From positions 1 through 64,000 of the forward strand of contig KE561045.1 of NCBI GenBank assembly GCA_000442015.1: 64,000 bases of DNA. Direction: 5' to 3'. How positions within the stretch are numbered: position 1 is the stretch's first letter; each line of letters opens with the position of its first letter. Below, one piece after another: positions 34,761 to 48,483 of this stretch. Made by a program: the position numbers and the translations under genes. The notes beneath the pieces were generated by a model that had not been told where the DNA came from, searched no databases, and saw only the letters and a program-made list of their open reading frames with translations. Origin of the DNA: Rozella allomycis CSF55. Its lineage: Eukaryota; Rozellomycota.

Positions 34761-35230
34761 TTAATAATCACGGTCACGGGAGCGGTAACCTCTGTCTTCA
34801 TCACGGCCACGTCTTTCGTATCCTCTGTCGTTTCCATATCTAGAGCCACCTTCGCGTCTGTATCCACCTCTTGATCCGAAGCCACCTTCGCGGCCACCAC
34901 GGCGATTTCCATCACGTCTTTCAGAGCGTTCTCCAGCTCTATCGACACGGAGTCTGCGACCTAGACTTAATGACAAGTAGGGTAATTACCGTCGAATTCT
35001 TGGTCATTCATTTCTTTGATGGCATTAGCAGCATCGTCTTCGTTTGTGTAAGTGACGAATCCAAATCCACGAGAACGGCCAGAGTCCCTATCGCTGATGA
35101 CGACAGCATCTTCAACTTCACCGAATTCTTCGAATTTAGAGCTAAAGCTTATAATAAACATAATATTGTACCGAAGGCCTTCAGTGTCGGTCTTGTATGC
35201 GAGTCCTCCGATGTATAATTTAACAGACAT
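34761..35230 (-). CDS. glycine/arginine-rich RRM RNA-binding protein
   Basis: Three exons (35230-35172, 35147-34990, 34960-34761; introns 24 and 29 nt) encode 138 aa. Residues 1-80 are one RRM: RNP2 LYIGGL at residue 5 and RNP1 RGFGFVTY, with the splice joins giving EGLRFSSKFEEFGEVEDAVV and EFDGRRLRVDRAGE. The C-terminal 55 residues are RGG-, RDGN- and RGYR-type repeats. The layout is that of CIRBP/RBM3 and plant GRP proteins, which bind mRNA and respond to stress; the role here is inferred. The second AG (34961) is required, since the nearer one would introduce a stop. Confidence 0.82.
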
Positions 35231-35332
35231 GATGAAAAGTTTTCTACAAGGGTACCAGGACTAAATTTAGAAAATTCACAAATCAGATTTAAGAAAATTA
35301 GAAAAAATCAAAAAGTGACAAAATTTAGAAAA

Positions 35333-35495
35333 AAGGATCGGGTGGTGTAGTGGTGGCACTTTCAAGACTTTAGGTCTAGTAATACCATGTACAATTCCCA
35401 GTGGATGTGGTATATAAAGCTTAATTTCTTAGAATGCCTTGGTTCGATCTCAAGGTGATTTTGACAAATGATTTCCCCTTCCTTTAATCAACTTC
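35333..35495 (+). repeat. tRNA-derived SINE-like element, copy A
   Basis: Starts GGGTGGTGTAGTGGTGGCAC, a textbook pol III A-box (TGGTGTAGTGG). A decayed B-box TGTACAATTCCCA follows about 45 bp on, then GGATGTGGT and a 3' section TTCGATCTCAAGGTGATTTT. The order, spacing and 3' section match the reverse complement of 25990-26160. It lies between the RRM gene and DBP4 and has no ORF. Confidence 0.55.
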
Positions 35496-35580
35496 ATTAG
35501 AAAATATTGACAATTTGACATAAAATCTAAGCAATTTAATATTAAAAACGAATGATTATAGTTATGATGAAAATTTATTG

Positions 35581-37853
35581 TTAATATTTTTGTCTTTTTG
35601 ATTGAATTAAACTCATGGCAAGTTCTTCATCGTCTACTAGTTTCCTCTTTAAAGTATTTTGTTCATCATCAGAAACGTCTTCATTGGAAGAAATGTCTTC
35701 ATCTTTGTCACCTTGAGAAATCTCTTCTGCTTCATCATCATCTTCAGAAGCTTCATCATCGTTGTATGAATCTTGATTATTATTGAGTTGAACAGCAACT
35801 TGAACATCTTCTCCTCTTTTCTTTTTCTCTTTTTGCTTCTTTTCCCATTTCTTTTCCCTTCTTTTTTGCTTAGCGATTTCTTTGTCTTCGATGTCTTTAA
35901 TTGACATTTCATTTTGAGCTTCATCGAGCCTTTCTAGAATTCTTTCTTCCATTGGTCTTTGATTGATAAATTCTTTTTCATTTTCCAGGGCTAATAGATT
36001 CGTTTCCTTTTAAATTTAAAGAATTTGAATTACTTGGCCATCCTCATCAAAAACAACGTGAAGATTATTTTTCTCTTTTTTCAGTAAATGTTTCTTTTTA
36101 GTCTTTAAAATATCTCTTCTGCTCATTTCTAATGGTTCATTATTTGGGATTTTAACTTCTTCTATTGAATGATCAACTCTCTTCAAAGTAAAAATGTCAT
36201 CGTCATTTTCTTCTTCATTTTGACGAAGTTTGTTGTAATGCTCTGAAAGAACATCCAAATTTCTTCGTTGGAACATCTTGTCAACCCTGGTCTTTGGTTG
36301 ATCTTCTTTCTTTGGCTCCTGATTGATTAAATCACGACATTCATTCTTTTTATTTGTTGTAACAAACTTTATTTTAGGAGTTCCAGGCAATCCAAGTGAA
36401 GCAGCGTAATCATCAAGGGGAAGGTTATCAATGCTAAAGACTTCCTTGTTTGATTGAAGATAGATTGATCGAACATAAGAAACAAACGCCTAATTATTCA
36501 AAAAGATTAAATTTTACTTTTTGGCCAAGATATTTAAGCTCTGGATCTTGAGTACAAAACGCAGCCAATTGTTTGGAAATCGACATTGTCTTTTTAGCAT
36601 TCACCAACAATTTCTTTATTGGAATATTTTTATTTTCTAATATTTTAATCATCCCTGGCTCTTCACTCGGATTCAACATCAATAAAGACTTGCCCTGGCT
36701 TTGATATCTCGCTGTACGCCCAACTCTATGAATGTACGTCTCTACATCTTCTGGGCAATCCAATTGAATAACCCAATCCACAGACGCAAAATCTAACCCC
36801 CTCGCTGCTATATCTGTAGCAAACAGAAACGCGTGTTTCTTTTCACAAAAATCATAATAAATGTCCATTCTTTTACTCTGCTTTTGTTTTCCATGAAGGC
36901 AAAGAAGTGGCACCCCCGGCTGAAGGCGACAAAATGTTTCATGAATAAATCGAACTTGCTTACAGCTTGATATAAAAACCAACGCCTTGCAATGCAAATG
37001 AGTCTTTATGAAAGAAAATAATAAATCCAATTTTTGTGGTAATTCACTAACCATGTAATGTTGCTGAAGCTTATTAGGCGTAGCATATTGCGATTTCTCA
37101 TGAACCGAAACATACTCTGGCTTCTTCAAACTCAACCTTGCTAAATCTTTCACAGATTTTGTTTGAGTCGCTGAAAACAACAACGTTTGTCGTTCAGTAG
37201 GCAAATGTCCCAAAATCGCATTCAATGTCTTAGAAAAACCCATATCTAAACATCGATCAGCTTCATCCAATACTAATATTTGAACGTGACTCACATCAAA
37301 TCCAACCGTTTGATCTAAATGTTGCAAAAGTCTTCCTGGGGTCGCTACCAGAATATTCATCCTAAATATCCTCTTCTTTTCCTCTTCTAAACTCTTCCCT
37401 CCAATCACAAGTCCAGCTGAAAATCCATGAAATTCACCAACCTTCTTCAACACTTCAAAAATTTGTATCGCCAACTCTCTTGTTGGTGAAATAAGTAAAG
37501 CACCAAGACCATCTAACGGGGTCCAACATTCTTTATACAACTTTTCTACCACTGGAATAATAAAAGCTAGTGTCTTTCCACTTCCAGTCTTTGCAGCACC
37601 AAGAATATCTCTGGAACATAGCGACAGAGGTAAAGATTGCTGCTGTATCTCCGTCATTTTTTTATATCCTGCTTTCTTTAATCCTTTTATAAAGCGCTAA
37701 CCAATTCTATTTACCCATCTTTGTGCGATTAGATAATGGCAAATCAGAGAACAAAGATGCATTCTGAAACTCTCCTGGTGCTTTTGTCTTCTCTTTAAGC
37801 TGATTTATTTCATTCAACTCTGCGTCTCTTTGTTGTTTCTGTTTTTTCTTCAT
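35581..37853 (-). CDS. DBP4: DEAD-box RNA helicase Dbp4/DDX10
   Basis: Four exons (37853-37715, 37683-36518, 36489-36034, 36006-35581; introns 31, 28, 27 nt) encode 728 aa. The helicase core has the Q motif ([16 protein letters not shown]), motif [29 protein letters not shown] in [16 protein letters not shown], and motif [10 protein letters not shown]. After the core, [20 protein letters not shown] and [14 protein letters not shown] are the DUF4217 block of Dbp4. The tail is highly acidic and basic in turns ([18 protein letters not shown]). Dbp4 releases U14 snoRNA during 18S rRNA processing, fitting with UTP14 and PWP2 in the same window. Confidence 0.9.
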
Positions 37854-38346
37854 GCACAGCCACCCAAATATTTTGGGCAATATTAAGACAAGCGTTATAG
37901 GATTAATGTTTACGTGCTAACGGATTTTTTAACTTATTTTTCATTGAAAACAATTATACATCTACATTGGCGTATGTGGCTTGACATTGGGCGCGAGAAA
38001 ATGAGAAAGTAAAAGCGCATGCTCGGTGTAAATGAATTAAAACTTTAAGTTTTGTTTCTTAATTTATTTATATTTATATTTAGAAATTTTTATTTTTCCA
38101 GTTTCCTGAGCACAAACGCAAAAGATTCGCGAATATAAAATCGGAAATGGAAACTTTACTCTTGGCTACGCTTTGACCAAATATAAAGATTTAAAAACTT
38201 TAAACTGGCTTCGATCGAGCCGATCATAAAAGAAGACTATAAAATCTTCCTTCTATTTAACATGGGTTGCCCGCAGAGGAAAAAATTTATTGTCCAATTT
38301 CTGAATTTTACGAAATCAATTAAGGAAATTATGCAGGTATAATTTA
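37854..38346. other. spacer, no gene seen
   Basis: About 490 bp upstream of DBP4 and downstream of TIM44, both minus strand. It includes a short perfect-looking hairpin GGCTTCGATCGAGCC near 38208, which I could not extend to a tRNA, and a GC-richer patch near 37990-38030. No ORF or known RNA is recognised. Confidence 0.4.
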
Positions 38347-39698
38347 TTATATTGGGTTTCTGGTTATTGAATCTATTGCTACAAATTCAACGACTTTCCA
38401 GCCGTTTGTAATAGCATGAGTAGCCTTTTCTTCCCTTGTTAACGCTAGAATGTATTGTGCGTTAACTATATCGTCCTTTCAAATAAATGTAATGAATTTA
38501 CTTCTTTGCCTTCGACAATTTCACCATTTTTGTTTCTGTAGAAAGAAACTTGTTGGACATGGGCTGTAATTGTAATCACCGGCTCTTGATCCACCATTAG
38601 GAGTTTATTTATTTCTATTTCTCTCATATCTAACACTTTTCCTTCAATAAATAGTCCAGGCTTTAGTTTAGAATCAAATCGTACTTTCATTTGTGCAGTT
38701 GCCTATTTACTTTACGGAAATTGTTTTACTGCTTCAAATAACCAGGGTTTAAGGGCATCTTTGTCGCAATTCACATAAGATTCAATTATTTCTGGTAAAA
38801 TAAACTCTGTAGCTTCTTTCAAAAAAGAATCAATAGAAAATGATGGGTCTCTGTCCATTAAAACCCTTGTGACCTTCCCAGTCTCACTTTCTTCAAATAG
38901 CGATCCTTGTCAATACGAAATGTAACAATTACTCATTGAATATACTAAATTTCTGGCATGGTATACTAAAACATTATTGCTTTCATCAAAATTTTGTTTT
39001 ATCATTTTTGCCGATCGAATGATTGAGTTATTATTCGAAAAATCATCCCATTTTTGCTTCCAAGCAGATTCTTGATGCAATGTAACGGAAGTTCCTGCAT
39101 CGGGATTTTCAAGCGCTTTCATTTTTTCTTCCTCTAAAACTTTTAGCCTATGTGCTTCAAGTCTCTCTCCGCGGATTTTATCTCTATATTCCTTTTTGTA
39201 AAAACCACCATATCTCAAAGAATTTCTCTCGTCAACAATGACGTCCTTTGCAGTACTCAATCCATCGGAAACGGTATTGACAACGGGATTGTCAACCACT
39301 TTCTTCAAAGTTTCCAAAGTATCGTCACTAGGGGTTATTGATTCAGTAATCTTTCCTGTTGTTTCTCCAATTTTAGAAGTAACTTTATCAACTTTCTCTT
39401 TCATTTCTGATGCTCTTCTAAACAGCTCTTCATTCTGCTGTTTAAGTTCTTCTTTACTTTGCTGGGCGATTGCTCTAGCTCTTTCCGCAAATTTACTCTT
39501 TTTAACTACGATAATATTTTCTTCTAGCTTCTTGACTCCTTTCTGAAATTCTTGGTCTTTGTTCGCCTCTTTTTTGACCTCTTCAATAAAATTCTTGATT
39601 ATTCCATATGATCTACGATTCAGTACGGACTGTAAACCAATATAACTCGGTCTTAATGATCTTAAAGTTAGTTGATTAATTAGGCGACTAGATAACAT
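38347..39698 (-). CDS. TIM44: mitochondrial import subunit Tim44
   Basis: Four exons (39698-38933, 38905-38730, 38702-38502, 38475-38347; introns 27, 27, 26 nt) encode 423 aa. Residues 1-31 are an Arg-rich, acid-free amphipathic presequence (SSRLINQLTLRSLRPSY). A charged coiled region (about 35-110) follows, and a join gives YSMRSLFEESETGKVTRVLM and DRDPSFSIDSFL, then the C-terminal Tim44 domain with VSFYRNKNGEIVEGKEDDIV and ALTREEKATHAITNGWKVVE. Tim44 tethers mtHsp70 to the TIM23 channel for matrix import. Every splice join restores a family motif. Confidence 0.88.
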
Positions 39699-40004
39699 CT
39701 AGAAATTAGAATTTCCTAATAAGGCTTGGTGAAATTCCTATTTGGTCTATACTTCTTTGTTCTTTACTATTGAAAGATATTTTTCACAATGCTATATTTT
39801 TGCAATAGATTGAGCAGTGAGCTTGATGAATTGATATNTATATTTTTGCAATAGATTGAGCTTGATTAATTGATATAGTGTTCGAGAAAGCGGATAATAA
39901 AAATCAAGAAAGCTATTATTATTTTTCTTTTATTAAAGAATTTAAAAAATAAGGATACAATTATTTTTTACGATAGCCCTAGTGAACCAGGAATTGAAAA
40001 TTTC
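39699..40004. other. divergent spacer with gap and duplication
   Basis: A 306-bp spacer between divergent TIM44 and the CUS2-like gene. A 40-bp segment beginning TATATTTTTGCAATAGATTG occurs on both sides of the N at 39838, again marking an unmerged contig end. Confidence 0.6.
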
Positions 40005-41200
40005 ATGAACCTTCCACCACCGGGATATCCTGAAAACACGCGTATACATTTTGATTTGGAAACCCAAACGTATACAAAAAAAGACGAAGAATATAACGTT
40101 ATTGTTGAATGGGATCCTTTGAAAAAAGCTTGGTTTCCCAAAGTAATCATCTTCTTTTGCTTTTTTGAAGTTGGACGACCCAACCGTGGAAAATTCATTG
40201 GCCATTTACGATATGGAACATAATTTAATTGAAAAGAATCAAAATCTCGACGTAGAAGTCAAATCCAAAAAGAAGTCATCGAAAAAAAGAGTCAAAGAAA
40301 ATGTAAATACAAGTGTTTATGTATCGCAACTACCCGAAGATGTAACAGTGAAAGATCTAGAAAGGTATTTTGGTAAATGTGGGCTTTTTCTTGAGGATTT
40401 TGCAACTGGTACCTTGTTTTCTAAATATATACTAGGTCAACCTAGGATAAAAATTTATCATGATGAGCATGGGAATCCTAAAGGTGACGCTTTGATTACT
40501 TATTTCAAGCCCGAGTCTGTTGATCTTGCCATATCGCTGTTAGATGAAACAGAAATCGCACCAGGATGTATTATTCGAGTTCAAGAGCCTATTTACGAAA
40601 CCAAAGATGATGATAACATCGATGAAAAAAAGAAGAAAAAGAAAACAGACAAGAAGATTGTTAAAAAGCGAATTGAAACAATGGAAAAGTAAATTGCATT
40701 TATCGTTTACATCAGGAAATTGGGCTGGAATGAAGTAGATGAAGATGAAGAAGCCAAAAAATCGCGGCTGCAAAGGAATGTTCTTCTATATCCGATGTTC
40801 ACAAAAACCGAAATGGAAGTAAATTACATGTTTTTTTGATATTTTAAGAAAGATCCCCGCTTAATTTTGGAATTGAAAGACGAATTAAGATCAGAATGTG
40901 GTAAAATCGGGCCTGTTCCCAGCGTTCAGGTTTACGACAAGTCGGATGGGTTTTGTTCTGTTCGCTTCAAAAATGAAAATGACGCCGCTATCTGTATTAA
41001 AGTAATTTTATTTCAGAATAATAGAGTAGATAATGAATGGAAGGTATTTTGCGGGAAAGAAGCTTAATGCAAGGATTCCTTCTGAATTTTCAGAGTTAAC
41101 TAATTTGAAGAAGCTTCAAAGACAAGAAGAAGATGAAGAGGAAGAAGATCGAATAAATAAATTCGGTGAATGGCTGGAGAAACACGACGAAATTAAATAA
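40005..41200 (+). CDS. TAT-SF1/Cus2-like U2 snRNP RRM protein
   Basis: Five exons (40005-40142, 40171-40688, 40716-40818, 40849-41001, 41030-41200; introns 27-30 nt) encode 360 aa. The start NLPPPGYPENTRIHFDLETQ resembles the N-terminal block of HTATSF1. RRM1 (about 95-190) has SVYVSQLPEDVTVKDLERYF, PRIKIYHDEHGNPKGDALI and AISLLDETEI. The second domain is a UHM type: NVLLYPMFTKTEMEKDPRL, SECGKIGPVPSVQVYDKSDG and, after a 28-nt intron, IMNGRYFAGKKLNAR. Tat-SF1/Cus2 binds SF3B1 and helps fold U2 snRNA before branch-site recognition. The tail is Glu-rich and short compared with animals. It is a relevant factor in a genome with such tiny introns. Confidence 0.85.
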
Positions 41201-41345
41201 ATTAGATCATTGCCTAGATATTGAACAATCATTTTTATTAACCATATTTAAAATGAGCCAATGACCATAATATCTTTCGTTTCCTGCCACATAAACTTAA
41301 TNATATTGTCATTTACCAAAATCCAAATTTGGAATTTTCAACGTT

Positions 41346-41956
41346 ATGCACATTGTGTCATCTGTCGCAAAACAATTTACTCGATTTCATTGGACTCATA
41401 TTCCAGGTACAATGATTGCATTTAATTATGTCAAGGTCGCTTAATTGGAATCTATCAACCAGAACAGACTGGAAGAAAGCCTATTCCTAGAGCAAATGCA
41501 CCGTTAAGCAAATCTAATGACTTGTTTAATTTACTCTATAAGTCAGGAAAACCCATTCCCGAGGATCATTACATCGGTGGGGCGAAAAAAGAAGAACTAA
41601 AAGAACTACCTCAAGAACTTCAAAGAGCCTTTTCTTTAGAATTTGCCAACAATAAACAAGTCCTGAGTTATAACAAGAAAATTGCAAGAGATCGCTATAA
41701 GACCTTTGAGCAAGACACCACCACATTGCCTGTTAAAATATCGCAAATTTCATTGAGGATGAATAATCTTGAAAGTCATGTAGAAACCCACAAAGCAGAC
41801 AAAAAAGCTAAGAGAGTGATTCGGTTATTATGGTGTACGAGGAGAAGATTATTAGCAACATTGAAAAGTCGCGATTTAATAATGTATTTTAGATTGCTTC
41901 GAGAGCTTCATATACCTGTTACTGATGCTATTTACAGGTATCGATTTGACAAATAA
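41346..41956 (+). CDS. mitochondrial ribosomal protein uS15m
   Basis: Two exons (41346-41406, 41436-41956; intron 29 nt) encode 193 aa. The C-terminal half carries the S15 helices: LRMNNLESHVETHKADKKAK, then VIRLLWCTRRRLLATLKSRD and YFRLLRELHIP, the HxxxHxxD and RRRLLxYL signature. The N-terminal 100 residues are a mitochondrial-type extension with a basic leader (VSSVAKQFTRFHW). The protein belongs to the platform of the mitoribosome small subunit. A gap at 41302 lies just upstream, so the promoter is incomplete. Confidence 0.8.
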
Positions 41957-42002
41957 ACACTATTTTCTGTTTTTATGGCTTCATTTCGTGACTTAGCCAC
42001 TC

Positions 42003-43476
42003 ATGGGATTATCAGAATATGAGAAAAAGCGACAAGAAAATTTAAAAAGAAATCAAGAGGTTCTAGCTGCCTTAAAAATTCCAGTTTTGGAATCTATAAA
42101 GCCGGAAGCACCCGCAAAAAAGCGTGTCAAATCAGAAGTTCAAGTTGTTGGGCCTCTTAGATATTCTCGCCGCCAAAGAAATCAAAAGGCTGATTTTTCC
42201 CACATAGATTTTAACAACAAATCTTCGAATGACAAAGAGAGCCTTGATCTTTTGGAAAGTTTGAAGAATATCAAAAAGGAACTGACCGGCGAAAAAAATG
42301 AAGGAAAAATAGAGGCATCTGAAGTAGACTTTAAAGAAATTTCGTCTAAGCTACCTAAAGAGTATTCAATTATTCCCAGAACAACACACTATTCTTCGAT
42401 ATCTGCGTGGACTGAAAAGATTGGAATTAATCCTTACAATTATGCCAAGGTAACGCCTTCCAGAGTCATGTCCATGGCATTTCACCCAAATCCAGAATCT
42501 CCTATAATATTTTGTGGTGATCGATACGGAAACGTTGGAATATTTAACGTAAATGAGTATTTCAACGAAAACGATGGAAAAGAAACGAAAGATTTAAATA
42601 GACAATCTGGAGTCACTTTGTTTAAACCCCATAAAGACACAATCTCATGTATAAAAATGCACAATCATTATAGACTTCAATTGTTTAGTAGTTCGTATGA
42701 TGGAACTTTACAAAAACACGACATTGAGAGTCAAAAAATGGAGAAAGTTGTAAATATAAAAAATAGCTCGATTACTTGGATGGATTTCAGCTTTGAAAGT
42801 CATGACTTGGTTGGATTTGCAACAAAGGACGGAAGAGTTGGGTTTACTGATTTGCGTGCAAAAACCGATAACACATCATTTTATCAGTAGCCTTACTTTA
42901 TTTATTAAAATTAGACTTCATGAGAGAAAAGTTGGATGCATTTCATTTAATCCCACAGATACGAACATTTTTGCCACGAGCTCTTTAGATGCGTCTGTGG
43001 CACTTTGGGACTTTAGAAATTTAAAGACAGATGTAGAGCTCAATGAAAAAATTTTATCCATACAATCTAGGCGGTCTGTTACTTCAGCTTTCTTTTGTCC
43101 ATTCAATGGTAACTTGCTTCTCACGACTTCCTACGACGATTCTATCAAACTCTACACTTCCATCTTAAATAATCGCGACTTTAATATAGAGCCAAAAGCA
43201 ATCATAGAGCATAACAACCAAACTGGACGTTGGATAACACCCTTTAGAGCCACTTGGGCACCATCAAGTTATGAAGATAAAGAACCTTGGTTTTATGTTG
43301 GAAACATGAATAAGAATTTAGATATTTTTTCCGGTGAAGATGGCAGTCTAATTTCAAGTGTAAATTCAGATGTCATGTCAGCTCAGCCTGCCGTAAATAT
43401 CTTGCATCCCACAAATTCATGGATGGCGAGTGGAACTGGGAGTGGAAAAGTTGCTTTATGGAAAGATTTGGACTAA
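42003..43476 (+). CDS. Cmr1/WDR76-type WD40 protein
   Basis: Two exons (42003-42886, 42915-43476; intron 28 nt) encode 481 aa. The N-terminus GLSEYEKKRQENLKRNQEVL is the conserved family lead-in, with YSRRQRNQ after it. Seven WD repeats fill residues about 150-480 (VMSMAFHPNPESPIIFCGDR, DTISCIKMHNHYRLQLFSSS, and across the splice FYQLHERKVGCISFNPTD). Cmr1/WDR76 binds damaged DNA and acts as a stress- and ubiquitin-linked chromatin factor. Start at 42003 is chosen because it begins the conserved block; an out-of-frame ATG precedes it. Confidence 0.85.
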
Positions 43477-43530
43477 AAGTTTCGATTGATAATAAACTTC
43501 TTAGTATTTCAAATTTACTAAATTTACTTA

Positions 43531-44257
43531 ATGGTTAGATCAACGATTATTGCCCGAGTTGCCGACGGTTTACCTCTGGCTGCCAGCTTAGATGATGACG
43601 AGGTATTAGATTTGAAAATATATGATAAAAGCAAGAATTTTCCATCCATAAACAACAAGCAAAAGCGCTTTTAAAAAGACTAACTGAATCTACGGACCAA
43701 AGATGCTCAGTCGAAACAGGACCTTACGTATTTCAGTAAAACAAAAAAATTGTGGTTTTAGTTATTTGATTGAATTGAACGTATGCTATCTTTGCATCTG
43801 TGATCGATCATATCCCAAAAAATTGGCATTTAGCTACTTGGAAGAGCTACAAAAAGAATTTCAACAAAGTTTTGCGGACAGAATTGAAACTGTAGATCGT
43901 CCTTACGCCCTCATAAAGTTCGGTAACAGGATTATTCTATAATCATTAAAAGACACGTATATTCAAAAAGCAAAAAGAAATTATCAAGACGCAAGATCTC
44001 AAAGAAATGTTGAAAAATTGAATGAAGATTTACAAGACGTTACGAGAATCATGACGAAAAATATTCAAGATGTGCTGGGTCGCGGTGAAAGAATTGATAA
44101 GATGACTGAAATATCCTCAAAGCTATCAGAAGAATCTAAAAAATATGCAAAAGAAGCCAGAAATCTGAATTTAATGGCGATGTATCGAAAATACGGACCT
44201 CCCGCTATTGTGGTGTTTATCGTCCTGGTCGTACTTTATCTTTATTCAAAATTCTAA
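43531..44257 (+). CDS. SEC22: vesicle R-SNARE Sec22
   Basis: Four exons (43531-43602, 43632-43735, 43762-43922, 43953-44257; introns 29, 26, 30 nt) encode 213 aa, the standard size. MVRSTIIARVADGLPLAASL is the Sec22 start, followed by the longin domain (YPKKLAFSYLEEL; DRPYALIKFDTYIQ across a join). The SNARE motif DVTRIMTKNIQDVLGRGERI has the central Arg of R-SNAREs. A C-terminal anchor (PAIVVFIVLVVLYLYSKF) ends the protein. It drives fusion between ER and Golgi membranes. Confidence 0.92.
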
Positions 44258-44341
44258 ATAAAATATTAACATATGTTTTTAATTGAGTCAGACTATTTTC
44301 GCAGCCAAATGTTGACCAAGCCACACTATTTTTTGTTTAAA

Positions 44342-46635
44342 ATGGGAAAGAAGAGAACTCAGGATGTTTATTCTGATGAAGAGGATTTAGAAATAACAAA
44401 AGATGATCTACTTGACGCTGAAATCGACTCTGAAGATGATGAAGAGATAGAAGAAGATCTCGCATTTGACGAAGAAGACGAAGAGCGATATGGAATGTAT
44501 TTTTCTAAATCTAATAAAAATGATTCTGATGAAGAAAGTGATGATGAGGATATTGACGAAGACGTAAGACATTTGGCTAGTTTAATAATAGTTGGACGAT
44601 GGGGCTATAGACATATCTGAACTTCTTGGAAAGGATAAAGATGTGGTTCAGTATCCCAAAGTAGACGATGATTTGGATTCAGATCCAGAAGATACTGAAG
44701 CGGCAGAAAAATTGGTAAATTTTGTGGCTAATTTGGATAATGAAAATCCGGTGTGTGAAGATAAGACTGAAAAGAAACTAAATATTGAATCTTTGTTGTC
44801 TGCTTTTAGCGGTGAATCTTTTGGTGGAAATTTAATAAAAAAAGTTCAATCCTTGGAGTCTAAACAAAAGTCTTTGGTGGTTGATGCACCATTGGCACCT
44901 AGAATTCAAAACAGAATTGATAGACAAGTTGCTTACGAAGATCAACAAAGGAATATGAATAAGTGGACTGGAATTATTCAACAGAATCGAAAAGCGGATG
45001 TTTTGGATTTTACCAAAAGAGAACAACGCATAAATTTGAGTAGTGCATCGTTAGCAGCTACATTCCAACCTCAAAATGATATGGAGAAAGAGATTCAAAG
45101 TGCCCTTGAAGCTCATGGCTTGACTGAAGAACAGATCAGAAAAGGAGAAGAGTTAGAAATGCGTGAGATGGACATTGAAGAAGTTAGACAGAAAAGGGCT
45201 GAATTGCAAAAGCTTCGATCCTTAATGTTTTTCCAAGAACAAAAATTGAAGCGAATTTCGAAAATTAAATCTAAAAAATATCGAAAAATCCTTAAAAAGG
45301 AAAAATTGCGACAACTTGAAAAGGAGGGTGTTCTTGAGGATGATGATAGAATGGAGAAAGAGATTGAAAGGGCAAGAGAAAGAATGACATTGAGACATCG
45401 TAGCAACAACAAATGGGTAAAGAATGGAATGAAGATGAATAACCCTGGTCACAACAAGGCGGCATTAGAGGCGCAGTTGAGAAGAGCGGATGAATTAGAA
45501 AGGAAGATTAAAGGAAATGAATCTGAAGAAGAAAGTGAAACAGAAATTATGGAAAGCATTCAGAAAATGGACGAGGAGTTACCCCAAAAAGGAATATTTG
45601 CTATGAAGTTTATGCGTGATGCTGCCATACGCGAAAGACAAGAAGCCATGAAATCATTGAATGAAGATGATAATATAGAAGAAGAAACTGGAAATGTTAA
45701 AAAGATTCAAAATAATCCTGGTAGAGTTCAAGTGAAGGCAAAGTCAGCGGTAAGGGAAAAAGAGAATGGAAGTGTAAATGTGTCATCCAAAGCACATGTT
45801 ACAGTTGTACCTCAAAATATTTCAATCAAGCCTTTATTGCCTACAGTGTCCTTTGATGATGAAATGGATGACGATGTAATAAAATTTGATGAGGAATCTT
45901 TTCATTCAATTAAAAAAGATGATAAAAAGGAGACCCGAAATCAAAGCGATTCTCAAAACCCCTGGCTTGAACAAGTCAATGCGCCACTTCAAAAATCAAA
46001 ACTTAAAAAAGAGCAACGAAAAGACATTGAGCCAAAAGAAATACCAATAAATGGTAAAAATTATTTGTTTAAAATAATAGTTAATATTTCAGAATCGATT
46101 GATGAATCAAATTTGCTTCGCCCACAAATCAATCAAAAAGATCTTGTCATGGAAGCGTTTGCCAATGATGATGTTGTTCAAGAATTTGAAAATGAAAAAG
46201 AAGAGATTATGAAAGATGAAGAGTCAAAGGAGGTTGATGAAACGTTGCCTGGATGGGACTCGTGGGGTGGAAGTGGCATTGAAGCACCAAAAAGAAAGAA
46301 GATTAAGAAAATTGAAGGAATTGATCGCGATGAAAGAAAAGATTCCAAACTAAAGCACGTCATTATTAATGAAAAGAAGTGCAAAGGCGTAAATTCAGTT
46401 AATGATGTTTAACATAGGCTGCCAAGTACATGGTCGACAAAGTTCCCTATCCCTTCCAGACAAGAGAACAATATGAAAGGTCTCTGCAACTGCCGATGGG
46501 CAAAGAATGGATGACAACACTGACATTTCAAAAACTTGTCAAACCAAAAGTAATCTTATCAAAATTCTTTATTGCTAGGTTATCACTCATTCAGGTATTG
46601 TTATTGATCCCATTAAATACACACCTAAAAAATAA
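44342..46635 (+). CDS. UTP14: SSU processome component Utp14
   Basis: Four exons (44342-44563, 44592-46388, 46418-46549, 46579-46635; introns 28, 29, 29 nt) encode about 735 aa. The first exon is very acidic. The body has the Utp14 blocks RQVAYEDQQRNMNKW, then KIKSKKYRKILKKEK and MTLRHRSNNKWVK, then AFANDDVVQEFENEK, then LPGWDSWGGSGIEAPKRKK. The spliced end reads KYMVDKVPYPFQTREQYERS, LPMGKEW and KPKVITHSGIVIDPI. Utp14 activates the Dhr1 helicase to release U3 snoRNA. Within exon 2 a 39-nt segment starting at about 46055 has GT-AG ends, no stop and a length divisible by three, so it may be an unmarked intron; without it the protein has 722 aa. Confidence 0.9.
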
Positions 46636-46746
46636 ACTTTTCAAATCTAATCATCAATACTTACTTATATTTATCATATATAGCTAGCTCAAATTCTATA
46701 ATATCTGTTTTCTAATTTTCAATTTCGTGTCAACCCTGGAAATTCA

Positions 46747-48450
<1,704 letters not shown>

Positions 48451-48483
48451 TAAATTTAGTTTTTACAATACATAAATACAGCT

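Noticed and set aside
38200-38225. GGCTTCGATCGAGCC hairpin as a tRNA or snRNA
   Set aside because: Isolated short palindrome without flanking RNA structure.
39150-39546. Plus-strand Ser-rich frames opposite TIM44
   Set aside because: Antisense shadows of a well-supported exon.
45113-45452. Minus-strand open frames inside UTP14
   Set aside because: Antisense shadows of a Lys/Glu-rich coding exon; hydrophobic, no family, no introns.
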